Assembly: GCF_000931465.1 (NCBI RefSeq) | Contig: NZ_CP010892.1 | Coordinates: 1,364,001 to 1,428,000, forward strand | DNA from: Pseudomonas sp. MRSN 12121 | GTDB taxonomy: Bacteria > Pseudomonadota > Gammaproteobacteria > Pseudomonadales > Pseudomonadaceae | Direction: 5' to 3' | DNA length: 64,000 nucleotides | Shown: positions 51,784-62,080 of the stretch, in pieces | How the letters are laid out: every line of letters begins with the position of its first letter | Numbering within the stretch: position 1 is the first letter of the stretch | The notes under the pieces: generated by a model | Told to the model about the DNA's origin: nothing | The model's database searches: none | What the model saw: the letters and a program-made list of their open reading frames with translations, nothing else | Program-made: the position numbers and the translations under genes

Positions 51784-52845
51784 ATGACGCAGCGCAAAAT
51801 CATCCACATCGACTGCGATTGCTTCTATGCCGCCATCGAAATGCGCGACGACCCGCAGCTGGCCGGCCGACCCATGGCGGTGGGCGGTTCGGCGGAGCGT
51901 CGTGGGGTCATCGCCACCTGCAACTACGAGGCCCGGGCCTTCGGCGTGCGTTCGGCCATGTCGTCGCGGCACGCGCTGACGCTGTGCCCCGACCTGCTGA
52001 TCGTCAAGCCGCGCATGGAGGCCTACCGCGAGGCATCGAAAGAGATTCATACGATCTTTCGCGACTACACCGACCTGATCGAGCCGCTGTCCCTGGACGA
52101 GGCCTATCTGGACGTTTCCGACAGCCCCAGTTTCGCCGGCAGTGCCACGCGCATTGCCCAGGACATTCGCCGCCGGGTATCCAACCAGTTGCACATCACG
52201 GTGTCGGCCGGCGTGGCGCCGAACAAGTTCCTGGCCAAGATCGCCAGCGACTGGAAAAAGCCCAACGGGCTGTTCGTGATCACGCCGGGCCAGGTCGAGA
52301 ATTTCGTGTCGGCCTTGCCGGTCAACAAGCTGCATGGCGTGGGCAAGGTCACGGCCGACAAGCTGGGGCGCCTGGGGATCGTCAACTGCGAGGCGTTGCG
52401 CGACTGGAGCAAGCTGGCGCTGGTGCGCGAATTCGGCAGTTTTGGCGAGCGCCTGTGGAACCTGGCGCGGGGCATCGACGAGCGGCCGGTACAGAACGAC
52501 AGCCGGCGCCAATCCATCAGCGTGGAAAACACCTACGACGTCGATCTGCCGGACTTGCAGAGCTGCCTGGACAAGCTTCCGGAGCTGATGCAGACCCTGG
52601 CCGGCCGGATCGAACGAATCGACAGCAGTTATCGGCCGGGCAAACCCTTCGTCAAGGTGAAGTTCCATGACTTCACCCAGACCACCCTCGAGCAGGCGGG
52701 AGCCGGGCGGGATCTGGACAGTTACCGGCAGCTGCTGACCCAGGCGTTCAAGCGCGGGGACCGGCCGGTGCGGCTGTTGGGGATTGGCGTGCGCCTGCAG
52801 GATCTGCGGGGCGGGCATGAGCAGTTGGAGCTGTTCAGCCGCTGA
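51784..52845 (+). CDS. dinB: DNA polymerase IV
   Basis: The 353-residue Y-family polymerase has D10 in HIDCDCFYAAIE and D105/E106 in SLDEAYLD as metal ligands, followed by thumb and little-finger domains. It copies past damaged bases with low fidelity. ATG 51784 starts MTQRKIIHIDCD, the normal DinB start. A LexA box precedes it, so it is an SOS gene. Confidence 0.95.
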   Translation: MTQRKIIHIDCDCFYAAIEMRDDPQLAGRPMAVGGSAERRGVIATCNYEARAFGVRSAMSSRHALTLCPDLLIVKPRMEAYREASKEIHTIFRDYTDLIEPLSLDEAYLDVSDSPSFAGSATRIAQDIRRRVSNQLHITVSAGVAPNKFLAKIASDWKKPNGLFVITPGQVENFVSALPVNKLHGVGKVTADKLGRLGIVNCEALRDWSKLALVREFGSFGERLWNLARGIDERPVQNDSRRQSISVENTYDVDLPDLQSCLDKLPELMQTLAGRIERIDSSYRPGKPFVKVKFHDFTQTTLEQAGAGRDLDSYRQLLTQAFKRGDRPVRLLGIGVRLQDLRGGHEQLELFSR

Positions 52846-52917
52846 TTGTGTCTCCCAATAGAAGGGCGGCTTGCCTGCGGTCCAGGTGACGGGGCTTCAG
52901 GTACACCCTGTCATCGT

Positions 52918-52944
52918 TTATCGCGGGCAAGCCTCGCTCCTACA
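52918..52944. repeat. Single REP half
   Basis: TATCGCGGGCAAGCCTCGCTCCTACA resembles the inverted REP copy. A weaker forward partner (GGCGGCTTGCCTGCGG) lies about 50 bases before it. Confidence 0.65.
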
Positions 52945-52959
52945 GGGGCTGTGCAGGTT

Positions 52960-53913
52960 TTAGCGGGCGCCAGGATCGGCGACCAGGCGGCCGGCGTTCT
53001 TGGTCAGCGACTTGAGGAATTCGCTTTGCAGCTCCGGATCGTTGCGGGTCAGCTCGATCAGGCTCTGTTCCAGCTCGCTGGCTTCTTCTTCCAGGCCCAG
53101 CTCGGATAGACGCTTGACCCGGTGCACCCACTGGCTCACTTCGTCGTCCTCGAGGTCGTCGTAGATCAGGTTGTGCGCTTCGAGCAGCTTGCCGCGCAGC
53201 GTGCCGCTGATGCTCAGCGACGAGTCGGAATGCACGTCGTCCTGGGCATCCGCGACGCTGATCTGCAACGTGCCGATATGCTTGAGGTCCTGCTCGGAAA
53301 ACGGGCTGTCCAGCAGGTTCAGGCGCAGCACGCCATTGCGGTCGGTGCTCAGGTCGAAGGTTTCCCTGCCGGCCTTGACCTGCACCGGGCGCTCGCTCCA
53401 GGGCAGGCTCGAATACTCCACGCGCTTGTCGCGCTGGACTTCGTCGATACCCGCCAGGTTCTGCTGCGCCCGGCCATGGGACTGCACGTTCATGAACGGG
53501 TTGAGCCCGGCCACGCCGTAGCTGATCCAGTCCTTGGTGACGCTGTCCGGCAGGTTGCCCAGGGCAAACACGTTGACCACATTGGCGCCGATACCGGCGA
53601 CCACCGCTACCGCGCCCAGCGGAATCTCATAGAGTTCCCGCCAGGGTTGATAGGGGGTGTAGCGATCGTAGCGACGGGTGACTTCGAACTCGGTGACTTC
53701 GAAGGTCTTCTGCTCGTGGATGCGTACCCGGCGTTGCGGCAGCTCAAGCACCTTAGGCTCACCGACATCGATCTGCAGGCTGTGGTCGAGCAATTTACGC
53801 TCGACACGTTCCTCGTGTTCGCTGCGTTGCGACATCTGGTTGGCGCAGCCGCTGACCAGCAGGGCGCCGCACAAGGCGGCGCCACCGAGGCCTAAGGTGT
53901 TTCGCTTGAACAT
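52960..53913 (-). CDS. Large outer-membrane lipoprotein of unknown function
   Basis: The 317-residue product has a lipoprotein signal with lipobox LVSGC (C23), then a beta-rich region with a hydrophobic patch at about 97-120 (IPLGAVAVVAGIGANVVNVFALGNLP), and an acidic helical C-terminus (about 255-310). The family is not recognised beyond being a Pseudomonas-type lipoprotein found near proS. It is followed leftward by a REP and dinB's end. Confidence 0.75.
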   Translation of the reverse strand: MFKRNTLGLGGAALCGALLVSGCANQMSQRSEHEERVERKLLDHSLQIDVGEPKVLELPQRRVRIHEQKTFEVTEFEVTRRYDRYTPYQPWRELYEIPLGAVAVVAGIGANVVNVFALGNLPDSVTKDWISYGVAGLNPFMNVQSHGRAQQNLAGIDEVQRDKRVEYSSLPWSERPVQVKAGRETFDLSTDRNGVLRLNLLDSPFSEQDLKHIGTLQISVADAQDDVHSDSSLSISGTLRGKLLEAHNLIYDDLEDDEVSQWVHRVKRLSELGLEEEASELEQSLIELTRNDPELQSEFLKSLTKNAGRLVADPGAR

Positions 53914-53930
53914 GACTTCTCTATCTGGTT

Positions 53931-55646
53931 TCAGCGACGGATACGGGCTTGGAGGAAGGACAGCACGTCGGCCACCGGCAGCGCTTGCGCCTCGGCTTCG
54001 GTACGGCTCTTGTATTCCAGGTTGCCTTCGGCCAGGCCACGGTCGCTGACCACGATCCGGTGTGGGATGCCGATCAGTTCCATGTCCGCGAACTTGATGC
54101 CCGGGCTGGTCTTCTTGTCGCGATCGTCCAGCAGCACTTCGAAGCCGGCCGCGGTCAGTTGCGCGTACAGCTTGTCGGTGGCTTCGCGAACCTGCTCGGT
54201 TTCATAGCGCAGCGGCACCAGGGCGATCTGGAACGGCGCCAGGGTGTCGCTCCAGATGATGCCGTTCTCGTCGTTGTTCTGCTCGATGGCCGCGGCCACC
54301 ACGCGGGACACGCCGATGCCGTAGCAGCCCATTTCCAGGGTGACCGGCTTGCCGTTCTCGCCCAGCACTTCGCACTTCATCGCCTTGCTGTACTTGTTGC
54401 CCAGCTGGAAGATGTGCCCGACTTCGATGCCGCGCTTGATCTCCAGGGTGCCCTTGCCGTCCGGGCTCGGGTCGCCGGCGACCACGTTACGCAGGTCGGC
54501 CACGGTCGGGAGCGCCATGTCGCGTTCCCAGTTGAAGCCGAAGTAGTGCTTGTCGTCGATGTTCGCGCCGATGCCGAAGTCGCTCATCAGGGCGACCGAG
54601 CGGTCGATGATGATCGGCAGCGGCAGGTTCAGCGGGCCCAGGGAGCCGGCGCCGGCGCCGATGGCGTCGCGCAGCTCGGTTTCCGAGGCCATGACCAGCG
54701 GGCTGGCCACGCCAGGCTGGTTGGCCGCCTTGATTTCGTTCAGCTCGTGGTCGCCGCGAACGATCAGGGCGATCAGCTTGCCGGCTTCCTCGGCATGCAC
54801 CACCAGGGTCTTGACGGTCTTTTCGATGGGCAGGTTGTAGCCTTCCACCAGCTGCGCGATGGTTTTCGCGTCGGGGGTATCGACCAGGCGCAGTTCTTCG
54901 CTTGGCGCCGGGCGCGAGGTTTCACGAGGCACGGCTTCGGCTTTCTCGATGTTCGCCGCGTAGTCGGAGCCGTTGCTGAAGACGATATCGTCTTCGCCGG
55001 ACTCGGCCAGTACGTGGAACTCATGGGAGCCGGCGCCGCCAATGGAACCGTTGTCCGCTTCTACCGGACGGAATTTCAGGCCCAGGCGGGTGAACACGTT
55101 GCAGTAGGCTTCGTGCATGCGGTCGTAGGTGACCTGCAGCGATGCCTGGTCGGCGTGGAAGGAATAGGCGTCCTTCATGATGAACTCGCGACCGCGCATC
55201 AGGCCGAAGCGTGGGCGGATTTCATCGCGGAATTTGGTCTGGATCTGGTACAGGTTGATCGGCAGCTGCTTGTAGCTGCTCAGCTCGTTGCGGGCCAGAT
55301 CGGTGATCACTTCTTCGTGGGTCGGGCCAGCGCAGAAATCGCGGCCATGACGATCCTTGAAGCGCAGCAGTTCAGGGCCGTACTCCTCCCAGCGACCGGA
55401 TTCCTGCCACAGTTCAGCCGGTTGCGTGCTCGGCATCAACACTTCCAGGGAGCCGGCGGCGTTCATTTCCTCACGAACGATGGCTTCGACCTTGCGCATC
55501 ACCCGCAGGCCCATCGGGAGCCAGGTGTACAGGCCCGAGGCCAGTTTGCGGATCATGCCGGCGCGCAGCATCAGCTGATGGCTGATCACGACCGCATCGG
55601 AAGGCGTTTCTTTCTGTGTGGCGAGCAAAAATTGACTGGTGCGCAT
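53931..55646 (-). CDS. proS: Prolyl-tRNA synthetase
   Basis: The 571-residue class II synthetase has [15 protein letters not shown] (motif 1 region), [25 protein letters not shown] (motif 2), an editing insertion (about 224-407) and [26 protein letters not shown] (motif 3). It charges tRNA-Pro. The start [18 protein letters not shown] at 55646 is the family start; the long in-frame extension rightward is only an open shadow. Confidence 0.97.
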   Translation of the reverse strand: MRTSQFLLATQKETPSDAVVISHQLMLRAGMIRKLASGLYTWLPMGLRVMRKVEAIVREEMNAAGSLEVLMPSTQPAELWQESGRWEEYGPELLRFKDRHGRDFCAGPTHEEVITDLARNELSSYKQLPINLYQIQTKFRDEIRPRFGLMRGREFIMKDAYSFHADQASLQVTYDRMHEAYCNVFTRLGLKFRPVEADNGSIGGAGSHEFHVLAESGEDDIVFSNGSDYAANIEKAEAVPRETSRPAPSEELRLVDTPDAKTIAQLVEGYNLPIEKTVKTLVVHAEEAGKLIALIVRGDHELNEIKAANQPGVASPLVMASETELRDAIGAGAGSLGPLNLPLPIIIDRSVALMSDFGIGANIDDKHYFGFNWERDMALPTVADLRNVVAGDPSPDGKGTLEIKRGIEVGHIFQLGNKYSKAMKCEVLGENGKPVTLEMGCYGIGVSRVVAAAIEQNNDENGIIWSDTLAPFQIALVPLRYETEQVREATDKLYAQLTAAGFEVLLDDRDKKTSPGIKFADMELIGIPHRIVVSDRGLAEGNLEYKSRTEAEAQALPVADVLSFLQARIRR

Positions 55647-55774
55647 GGTAGGCCGTTGTCGGTTGCTGAGACTGGAAATGACGGAGCATTGTACGGGCGA
55701 GATCCGTTGCCGTACAGGCGTGCGGCCGGGGGAGGTCGGGGCGCCGGCCGAAGGCCCGTGCGCCCGGGAGTTTC

Positions 55775-57340
55775 TTAGCGTTCTTCGCTGACGGCGGCCG
55801 CTGGCGGCGTGGCTTCGGGGGCTGCCGGCGGCTCGGCGCGACGGCTTTCCTGGAACCAGTGCAGGGCGATCAGGATCAACGTCGGCACGCCGAGCAGTGC
55901 GGTGATCATGAAGAAGTCGTGATAACCGAACTTCTCCACCATGACGCCGGAATAACCGCCGATCAGGCGTGGCAACAGCAGCATGATCGAGCTGAGCAGG
56001 GCGTACTGGGTCGCCGAGAATTTCAGGTTGGTCAGGCTCGACAGGTAGGCGACGAAGGCCGAGGTGGCCAGGCCCGAGCTGAAGTTGTCCAGGGAAATGG
56101 TCAGCACCAGCATCTGCAGGTTGGGGCCCATGTCGGCGAGCATCAGGAACAGCAGGTTGGTCGCGGCGGAAGCGGCGCCACCGATGAACAGGATCGGCAG
56201 GATGCCGAAGCGCACGATCAGCAGGCCGCCCATGCCGGCCCCGACCAGGGTCATGATCAGGCCGAAAATCTTGCTGACGCTGGCGATCTGGTCCTTGGTG
56301 AAGCCCTGGTCGATGTAGAAGACGTTGGCCATCACGCCCATCACCGTGTCCGACATCCGGTAGGTGGCGATCAGGCCCAGCAACAGCAGCGCTTGCCAGC
56401 GGTAGCGCAGGATGAAGTCGTTGACGGGGGTCAGCACCGGCGCCAGGCCGCGACGGCCCATGGCCGACAGGCACAGGGACGTCAGGATGATGTAGAGGAT
56501 GGCCCGCAGGAACGCCCGGTCTTCCAGCAACAGGTCCAGCAGGCTGACGCCTTCGAACAGCACGCTGGCGAAATCGGTGTTGTACAGCTGGGTGAACATC
56601 GCCGGCACGGACACCAGCAGCACGATCAGCACGAACACCGAGACCAGCTGGTGCATGAAACTGTAGCGTCCGGCGGACAGCTGGGTGCGCAGCGGCACTG
56701 GTGGTTCGCGCATGAACAGGGTGGTCAGCAGCGCGGGAATCATCAGGACGCCGAACAGCACATAGGTGCCGGTCCAGGCCGAATGCTTGTAGCTGAAACC
56801 GGTGGAGCCGAAGCCTTCGGCGAAGAACAGGGCGCCGGCGGTGGCCAGCAGCGCCGCGACGCGGTAGCCGGACATGTAGCTGGCAGCCAGGGCGGCCTGG
56901 CGGCTGTCGTCGGCGATTTCCAGGCGGTAGGCGTCCACCGCGATGTCCTGGGTGGCCGAGGCGAAGGCGACGAGAACGGCAATGGCGATCAGCCAGGACA
57001 GGTGTTTTTGCGGATCGCAGAACCCCATGCCGATCAGCCCGAGGAGCACCAGCGCTTGCGACAGGACCAGCCAGGAGCGGCGGCGTCCGAGTTTGCCCAG
57101 CAGCGGCAGGCGCCATTGGTCGAGCAAGGGCGACCAGACCCATTTGAAGGCATAGGCCAGGCCGATCAGGCTGGCATAGCCAATGGTCTCGCGAGCCACG
57201 CCGGCTTCACGCAACCAGACCGAAAGCGTCGAAAACACCAGCATGTAGGGCAGGCCGGCGGCGAAACCAAGCAGCAACAGCACGAGCGTCGAGGGGCTGG
57301 CATAGGCGGCGAGCGCGGCGCGCCAGGTTTTACGGGGCAT
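55775..57340 (-). CDS. ampG: AmpG-type muropeptide permease (MFS)
   Basis: The 521-residue membrane protein has about 14 helices and the AmpG marks [52 protein letters not shown] and [26 protein letters not shown]. AmpG imports GlcNAc-anhydroMurNAc peptides for cell-wall recycling and for AmpR-linked beta-lactamase signalling. It has a short Pro/Ala-rich C-terminal tail. P. aeruginosa also has a second homologue, AmpP, so the exact paralogue needs alignment. Confidence 0.85.
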   Translation of the reverse strand: MPRKTWRAALAAYASPSTLVLLLLGFAAGLPYMLVFSTLSVWLREAGVARETIGYASLIGLAYAFKWVWSPLLDQWRLPLLGKLGRRRSWLVLSQALVLLGLIGMGFCDPQKHLSWLIAIAVLVAFASATQDIAVDAYRLEIADDSRQAALAASYMSGYRVAALLATAGALFFAEGFGSTGFSYKHSAWTGTYVLFGVLMIPALLTTLFMREPPVPLRTQLSAGRYSFMHQLVSVFVLIVLLVSVPAMFTQLYNTDFASVLFEGVSLLDLLLEDRAFLRAILYIILTSLCLSAMGRRGLAPVLTPVNDFILRYRWQALLLLGLIATYRMSDTVMGVMANVFYIDQGFTKDQIASVSKIFGLIMTLVGAGMGGLLIVRFGILPILFIGGAASAATNLLFLMLADMGPNLQMLVLTISLDNFSSGLATSAFVAYLSSLTNLKFSATQYALLSSIMLLLPRLIGGYSGVMVEKFGYHDFFMITALLGVPTLILIALHWFQESRRAEPPAAPEATPPAAAVSEER

Positions 57341-57383
57341 GGGCTGGAGTCTGCCTCAGAATTACGGAAACAAAGCGCGCACT

Positions 57384-57737
57384 CTAACCGCTGTGCTCTA
57401 CCGGACGCCAGCCATGGCGCCGAATATCCACTCGATTGTTCAGGATCGAGACACCTTCCATGCGCAATCGCGCGCGCTGTTCGTCGCCCGATGCGCTGCC
57501 CGCAGGCAGGCTGATACGCCCGCCCGCGCCCAGCACACGGTGCCAGGGCAGGGTGGTGTCGGCGGGCAACTGGCTGAGCGTGCGCCCGACCCAGCGCGCG
57601 GCACGTCCCAGGCCGGCCATTTCCCCCAGTTGGCCATAGCTGACCACTTTGCCTTCCGGCACTTGGGCGAGGGTCAGGTAGAGCGCCGTGCGTCGGATTT
57701 CGGCGGGACTTTGGGCGGTGTCGAGCGGTTCGGTCAC
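57384..57737 (-). CDS. Alkyltransferase-like DNA-base-flipping protein (ATL, MGMT family)
   Basis: The 117-residue protein has VPEGKVVSYGQLGEMAGLGRAARWVGRTLSQLP and PWHRVLGAGGRIS. Trp65 stands where MGMT enzymes have the acceptor Cys in PCHRV. ATL proteins bind alkylated guanine, flip it out and pass the lesion to nucleotide excision repair, without alkyl transfer. The next rightward gene is divergent. Confidence 0.92.
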   Translation of the reverse strand: MTEPLDTAQSPAEIRRTALYLTLAQVPEGKVVSYGQLGEMAGLGRAARWVGRTLSQLPADTTLPWHRVLGAGGRISLPAGSASGDEQRARLRMEGVSILNNRVDIRRHGWRPVEHSG

Positions 57738-57901
57738 GTGTGGATTTCCTGATGAAGGCTTGTAAACCGTCTGTAGGACAAAGCAGGTATTAACGGTTGA
57801 AAAGTTGAACTCACTATAGATAGCCGAGTCAGTCGTACCTGACGCGTTATCGATGTGGATAATGCCGGTTTTTTTCGCAAACTCGAGTCCTGTATCTGTT
57901 T

Positions 57902-58909
57902 ATGTTGTCCAGAACCCTGCTGTGCCTTGCCGTTTTCAGTGCCTCCAGCCCCTTGCTCGCCGATACCGTGTGGTTGAAGAACGGTGACCGCCTGAGTGGC
58001 AAGATCAAAGTCTTCGACGGTGGCAAATTATTGATCCAGACCGAGTATGCCGGGGCCATCCCGATCGACTGGAAACAGGTCAAGACCCTGGAAAGCGACC
58101 AGGAACTGCTGGTCAAGCAGGACGCCTATAGCGGTGAGAAGGCCAAGTCCCTGCATGCGGCGGAAGATGGCAAGGTGACCCTGGCCAACGGCGAGGCGCC
58201 GAAGACCGTGGAGCTGGCGAGCATCCAGCAGATCCTCAAGCCCAAGCCGGTGGTCGAGGACCTGGTGTGGAAGGGCAATGTCGATATGGCGCTGGATTAT
58301 CAGCGGGCGGACAAGGACACCGACGACTACGACATCGACTTCAAGACCTCGGCGCGCCATGGCAAATGGCGGCACACCGCGGAAGGCGAATACAACCGCG
58401 AGTTCCAGAACGATGTGGTCACCACCGACAACTGGCGCGCCGAATACGCCCTGGACCGCTTCCTGACCGACCAGTGGTTCTGGCAGGGCCGCTTGAATTA
58501 CAAGCGCGACAAGGTCGAGGACCTGGCCCGCCAGCGCGTGGTGGGTACCGGCCCGGGCTATCAGTTCTGGGACGACGAGCTGGGTGCGTTCTCCCTCGGG
58601 TCGCTGTTCAACCGTACAGACTATGAGTACAAGGATGGCGGCAAGGACAACTTCTATTCCCTGGCCATGAAGTGGGACTACAACCGCTACCTGATCGGCA
58701 AGCGAGTCGAGCTGTTTACCAATGGCGAGGTGGGCAAGCCGCTCTCCGATGTGGCCAATTACGCCCTGGATGCCGAAATCGGCCTGCGCTACAAGGTCAC
58801 GGACTGGGCGTCGCTCAACCTCAAGGCCGAGCGCGACATCATCAGCGGCACCAAGGACAGCGACCTCAACAAGACCCGCTACACCGCGGGGTTTGGCGTG
58901 GCCTGGTAA
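57902..58909 (+). CDS. DUF481 outer-membrane family protein
   Basis: The 335-residue protein has a signal peptide (about 1-20, cleavage near LLA-DT), an N-terminal small domain with LKNGDRLSGKIKVFDGGKLLIQTEYAGAIPIDWKQVKTL, and a beta-barrel part (about 120-335) ending in GVAW, with repeated strands containing YRRDKVEDL-type text. DUF481 proteins (YdiY-like) form salt- or acid-induced outer-membrane barrels. ATG is preceded by no clear ribosome site. Confidence 0.87.
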   Translation: MLSRTLLCLAVFSASSPLLADTVWLKNGDRLSGKIKVFDGGKLLIQTEYAGAIPIDWKQVKTLESDQELLVKQDAYSGEKAKSLHAAEDGKVTLANGEAPKTVELASIQQILKPKPVVEDLVWKGNVDMALDYQRADKDTDDYDIDFKTSARHGKWRHTAEGEYNREFQNDVVTTDNWRAEYALDRFLTDQWFWQGRLNYKRDKVEDLARQRVVGTGPGYQFWDDELGAFSLGSLFNRTDYEYKDGGKDNFYSLAMKWDYNRYLIGKRVELFTNGEVGKPLSDVANYALDAEIGLRYKVTDWASLNLKAERDIISGTKDSDLNKTRYTAGFGVAW

Positions 58910-58929
58910 GCGTCGCAGCCCTTGCAACG

Positions 58930-58964
58930 AAAAAGTCCCGCGGTTCGCACCGGCGGGACTTTTC
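58930..58964. terminator. Convergent terminator
   Basis: AAAAGTCCCGC (58931-58941) and GCGGGACTTTT (58953-58963) form an 11-bp stem with 11-base loop between the DUF481 gene and the leftward repeat-protein gene. Confidence 0.9.
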
Positions 58965-59013
58965 GTTCGACGGCGCCAGGGCGCGGTCTCAATAACACCT
59001 GGTCATGCGTGGC

Positions 59014-60432
59014 TCAGCTGCAGGTCCCTTGACGGGCGCCGGCCTGGTACTGGCATTCGCTTCGTGTGCTGCCGTCTTCGTTCCAGAAGCGCATCCAACC
59101 GTGCTCCTGGCCGTCGAGGTAGTCCGTGGATGACTTCATCTGGCCGTTTTCGTACCAGGTAAGCGCAGGCCCTTGCAGCTGTGCGTCCTTGTAGATCTTG
59201 TGGTCCTTGAGCCGGCCATTGTCGTACCACTCCTTGAAATCACCCTGCTCGCGGTGCTGTTCATCCCACTGCCACTGGAGGGTCTGCACGCCCTGTTCGT
59301 TCCAAAGGGCATAACTGCGCTGGGTGCCGTGTTCGTCGTTGAATTGCTTCTGCTTTACCTTGCCGTTGGGGTGGTACTCGACCTGCCAGCCCACGGGCTG
59401 GTTGTCGACGTAGTCGACAGTGCCTTCCAGGGTGCCATCGGGGTAGTAGGACGGGCTGGGCCCGACTTTCTTGCCGGCGACGAAGGTGCCACTGTTCTTG
59501 ACCCGCCCATCCGGGTAATAGCTGATGGCTGGGCCGTCCAGCAGGTTGTCGCGGTAGGTGATGCGACCGGCGAGCTTGCCGTTCTCGTCGTATTCCAGGT
59601 ATTCGCCGTCGACGCGTTTGTCCTGGTGCCAGTTGTAGGCCTCGGCCACCTTGCCATTGTCGTGGTAGGTGGTTTGCCGACCCTCGAGAAGGTCGTCCAG
59701 GTAGTTCGTGCGTTCGACCACGACACCGTTCTCGGAGTAGGTCAGCACCTCTCCCTGGCGTCTGCCTTGGGCGTCATAGCCGATGCTTTGACCGATCTGG
59801 CCGCTCGGGTAGTAGGTTTTCGAGGTGTGCACGGGCTTGCCTGAAACGAAGTCCTCGGTGCTGACGAAAAAGTCCCGGCGCAGGGTGCCTGATTCGGCAT
59901 AGAAGACTTTCGCGTGCCAGGCTTTTTGCCGTTTGTCGTAGCTCATCGGCATCTTCAGGTAGTACGAGGCCAGGCTCTGGCCTGTCGGCGCGTATTGCTC
60001 GTCGAGATAGAGCTTGCCGTCGACCAGGGAAGCGGTCAGGTCACCGCACTCTTCGGGGGTACAGGGCCGGACTTTCTTGAAGAAGGCGCGTTTTCCGTCG
60101 CAGTCCGAAAGGGTTAGCAACAGAGGGACCTGTTGATCGATCAGTTGCTGAATCTCTCCCAGGGCTCTGCTGAATGATTCTTCGGGAATGCCTGCCGATT
60201 CCGGCGTGAGATACACCTCGTTGCTTCCACAGCGATGGGCAGTGGAAAGCTCCAGCAGCACCGCGAGCCGCAGCTGGGGCTGTTGTTCCGAGTCCACCCC
60301 GATGTAGCTGGAGCGGGTGTTCATGCTGGTGATGACCGTTGGGTGGTCGGGGACAGGGGCGGCCGAGAGAGTGAGCGGGAGGGTGAAGGTCAGTACGGCA
60401 GTGCTCAACGACTTCCAGTGTTTGAACGGCAT
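59014..60432 (-). CDS. Secreted YwqK/MORN-like repeat protein
   Basis: The 472-residue product has a signal peptide (about 1-25, LSA-AP), a globular N-terminal part (about 30-165) with CGSNEVYLTPESAGIPEE and PCTPEECGDL, and then about 12 repeats of a 22-24-residue unit, 'G....YY.DG....G.Y....' (for example LDGPAISYYPDGRVKNSGTF and LEGTVDYVDNQPVGW). This is the YwqK/MORN_2 repeat type, used in antitoxins and in surface proteins. Start MPFKHWKSL at 60432. The partner, if any, is not evident next door. Confidence 0.83.
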   Translation of the reverse strand: MPFKHWKSLSTAVLTFTLPLTLSAAPVPDHPTVITSMNTRSSYIGVDSEQQPQLRLAVLLELSTAHRCGSNEVYLTPESAGIPEESFSRALGEIQQLIDQQVPLLLTLSDCDGKRAFFKKVRPCTPEECGDLTASLVDGKLYLDEQYAPTGQSLASYYLKMPMSYDKRQKAWHAKVFYAESGTLRRDFFVSTEDFVSGKPVHTSKTYYPSGQIGQSIGYDAQGRRQGEVLTYSENGVVVERTNYLDDLLEGRQTTYHDNGKVAEAYNWHQDKRVDGEYLEYDENGKLAGRITYRDNLLDGPAISYYPDGRVKNSGTFVAGKKVGPSPSYYPDGTLEGTVDYVDNQPVGWQVEYHPNGKVKQKQFNDEHGTQRSYALWNEQGVQTLQWQWDEQHREQGDFKEWYDNGRLKDHKIYKDAQLQGPALTWYENGQMKSSTDYLDGQEHGWMRFWNEDGSTRSECQYQAGARQGTCS

Positions 60433-60508
60433 CCTGCTGTTTCCATGTGATTGTCCAGGGGGTGGCGGATCATAAGCGTACGGGCGATGAGTAAAAACAC
60501 CCGGGCAC

Positions 60509-60540
60509 AAAAAAGCCCCGCTTTGAGGGCGGGGCTTTTT
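60509..60540 (-). terminator. Terminator of the cold-shock gene
   Basis: AAAAGCCCCGC (60511-60521) and GCGGGGCTTTTT (60529-60540) form a stem around TTTGAGG. It lies 16 bases past the csp stop on the minus strand. Confidence 0.9.
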
Positions 60541-60556
60541 ACTGTTTCAGTACAAG

Positions 60557-60766
60557 TTAGATAACTTGAACTTCTTCAGCTTGCATGCCTTTCTGACCGC
60601 GGGTAGCGATGAAAGAAACCTGCTGGCCTTCTTTCAGGGTTTTGAAACCGTCGGATTGGATAGCTTTGAAGTGTACGAACAGGTCGTCACCGGATTGTGG
60701 AGTGATGAAGCCGAAGCCTTTTTCATCGTTGAACCACTTAACGGTACCGGTTTGGCGATTGGACAT
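60557..60766 (-). CDS. Cold-shock protein (CspA family)
   Basis: The 69-residue OB-fold protein has RNP1 KGFGFIT (16-22) and RNP2 LFVHF (29-33). It is an RNA chaperone that melts RNA structure, mostly in cold or growth transitions. AAGGAGATACACC stands before the ATG. The 5' region on the minus strand (60767 onward) is long, as is usual for regulated csp mRNAs. Confidence 0.96.
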   Translation of the reverse strand: MSNRQTGTVKWFNDEKGFGFITPQSGDDLFVHFKAIQSDGFKTLKEGQQVSFIATRGQKGMQAEEVQVI

Positions 60767-61117
60767 GGTGTATCTCCTTGGACAAAGTTAACTGCGGCTC
60801 AGGAAAAGCCCTGGCCGAGACTGAGTGCAAAGAGCAGGAAAAATTCTGGAGATGGTTGGATCGAAATTCAACATCGTGTAGAGATTCTCAGTGACACAAG
60901 CAGCACAGTGGCGCCACCTTAACCCTTTTTCCAGAACCTGCCAATGTTCTTTGCGAAGGATTCGCGCTTTTAGTGACTGGCGGTGTGGCGGATGCGCTCC
61001 AGCCCGCCAGTATTGCGGCCTGCAGCGAGAAAAGCGGTGCAGACTTTGAACCCGCAGGCGCACCCCGGTAAGATGCCGGACAGAATTTTTCCACCTCGCT
61101 ATTTCAGGACACCCGCC
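60767..61117. other. Divergent csp/dcd promoter region
   Basis: 351 bases without a supported gene. It holds the csp leader (leftward) and the dcd promoter (rightward). The AGGA box for dcd is near 61105. No riboswitch motif was identified. Confidence 0.5.
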
Positions 61118-61684
61118 ATGAGCATCAAATCGGACAAGTGGATTCGCCGCATGGCGCAAGAGCACGGCATGATCGAGCCTTTCGTGGAGCGCCAGATGCG
61201 TGGCGAAGGCGCGGACCGGCTGATTTCTTTCGGCGTTTCGAGCTACGGCTACGATGTGCGCTGCGCCGATGAGTTCAAGGTGTTCACCAACATCAATTCG
61301 GCCACCGTCGATCCGAAAAACTTCGATGCCGGCAGCTTCGTCGACATCAAGAGCGACGTCTGCATCATCCCGCCCAACTCCTTCGCTCTGGCCCGTACCG
61401 TCGAATACTTCCGCATCCCGCGCAATGTGCTGACGATCTGCCTGGGCAAGAGCACTTATGCCCGTTGCGGCATCATCGTCAACGTCACTCCGCTCGAGCC
61501 TGAGTGGGAAGGCCACGTGACCCTGGAATTCTCCAACACCACCACCTTGCCGGCGAAGATCTACGCCAACGAAGGCGTGGCGCAGATGCTGTTCCTGGAG
61601 TCCGACGAAGAGTGCGAAGTGTCCTATAAGGACCGTGGCGGCAAGTACCAGGGCCAGCGTGGCGTGACCCTGCCGCGTACCTGA
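61118..61684 (+). CDS. dcd: dCTP deaminase
   Basis: The 188-residue enzyme has [21 protein letters not shown] and [23 protein letters not shown]. It deaminates dCTP to dUTP on the route to dTTP. Start [22 protein letters not shown] is the family start with AGGA upstream. The 188 residues equal the Pseudomonas Dcd length. Confidence 0.96.
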   Translation: MSIKSDKWIRRMAQEHGMIEPFVERQMRGEGADRLISFGVSSYGYDVRCADEFKVFTNINSATVDPKNFDAGSFVDIKSDVCIIPPNSFALARTVEYFRIPRNVLTICLGKSTYARCGIIVNVTPLEPEWEGHVTLEFSNTTTLPAKIYANEGVAQMLFLESDEECEVSYKDRGGKYQGQRGVTLPRT

Positions 61685-61791
61685 GTTCGCCGTCCGATCA
61701 AGTAGCGGGAATTCCTGGGCGGGCAGATACTCTATTCAGAGGACTGCCCCGGTTTGCGCACAGCGGACCGTGCATAGCTCAGGAGTACCCC

Positions 61792-61998
61792 ATGAAGATC
61801 GATCCGCTTGTAAGCGCCGCAATTGCCAGACTTGAGCCCAATCAGGTCGGCGTCCTGGCCTGGTCACTGCTGGCGCACCCCAGCGTGGCAGGCGGCATTC
61901 CCGGCCAACCCGACCCGGATTCCCCACAACCCGCCGAGCCGACCGAACCTGGCGAGCCAACCCTGCCGGACGAGCCGCCTCCCGCTCCTGTCGCCTGA
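61792..61998 (+). CDS. Small Pro-rich protein of unknown function
   Basis: The 68-residue protein starts [35 protein letters not shown], with the second half almost entirely Pro, Glu, Asp and Thr ([27 protein letters not shown]). AGGAG lies 8 bases before the ATG, and a terminator follows. It reads like a short alpha-helix joined to an acidic Pro-rich tail. No family is known to me. Confidence 0.55.
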   Translation: MKIDPLVSAAIARLEPNQVGVLAWSLLAHPSVAGGIPGQPDPDSPQPAEPTEPGEPTLPDEPPPAPVA

Positions 61999-62010
61999 TT
62001 GACGCCCCTG

Positions 62011-62061
62011 AAAAAAGGCCGGCCCGCCGCATCCATCGAGGTCGCGGCGGGCTGGCCTTTT
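62011..62061. terminator. Convergent terminator before aotP
   Basis: AAAAAAGGCCGGCCCGCCGC pairs with GCGGCGGGCTGGCCTTTT around a 13-base loop, between the small Pro-rich gene and aotP. Confidence 0.88.
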
Positions 62062-62080
62062 GCCTGTTGGCGCTCTGGAG

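Noticed and set aside
53931..57143. 1070-codon frame covering proS and part of ampG on the minus strand
   Set aside because: proS starts at 55646 with the family N-terminus; the upstream part is out of phase with ampG and has no meaning.
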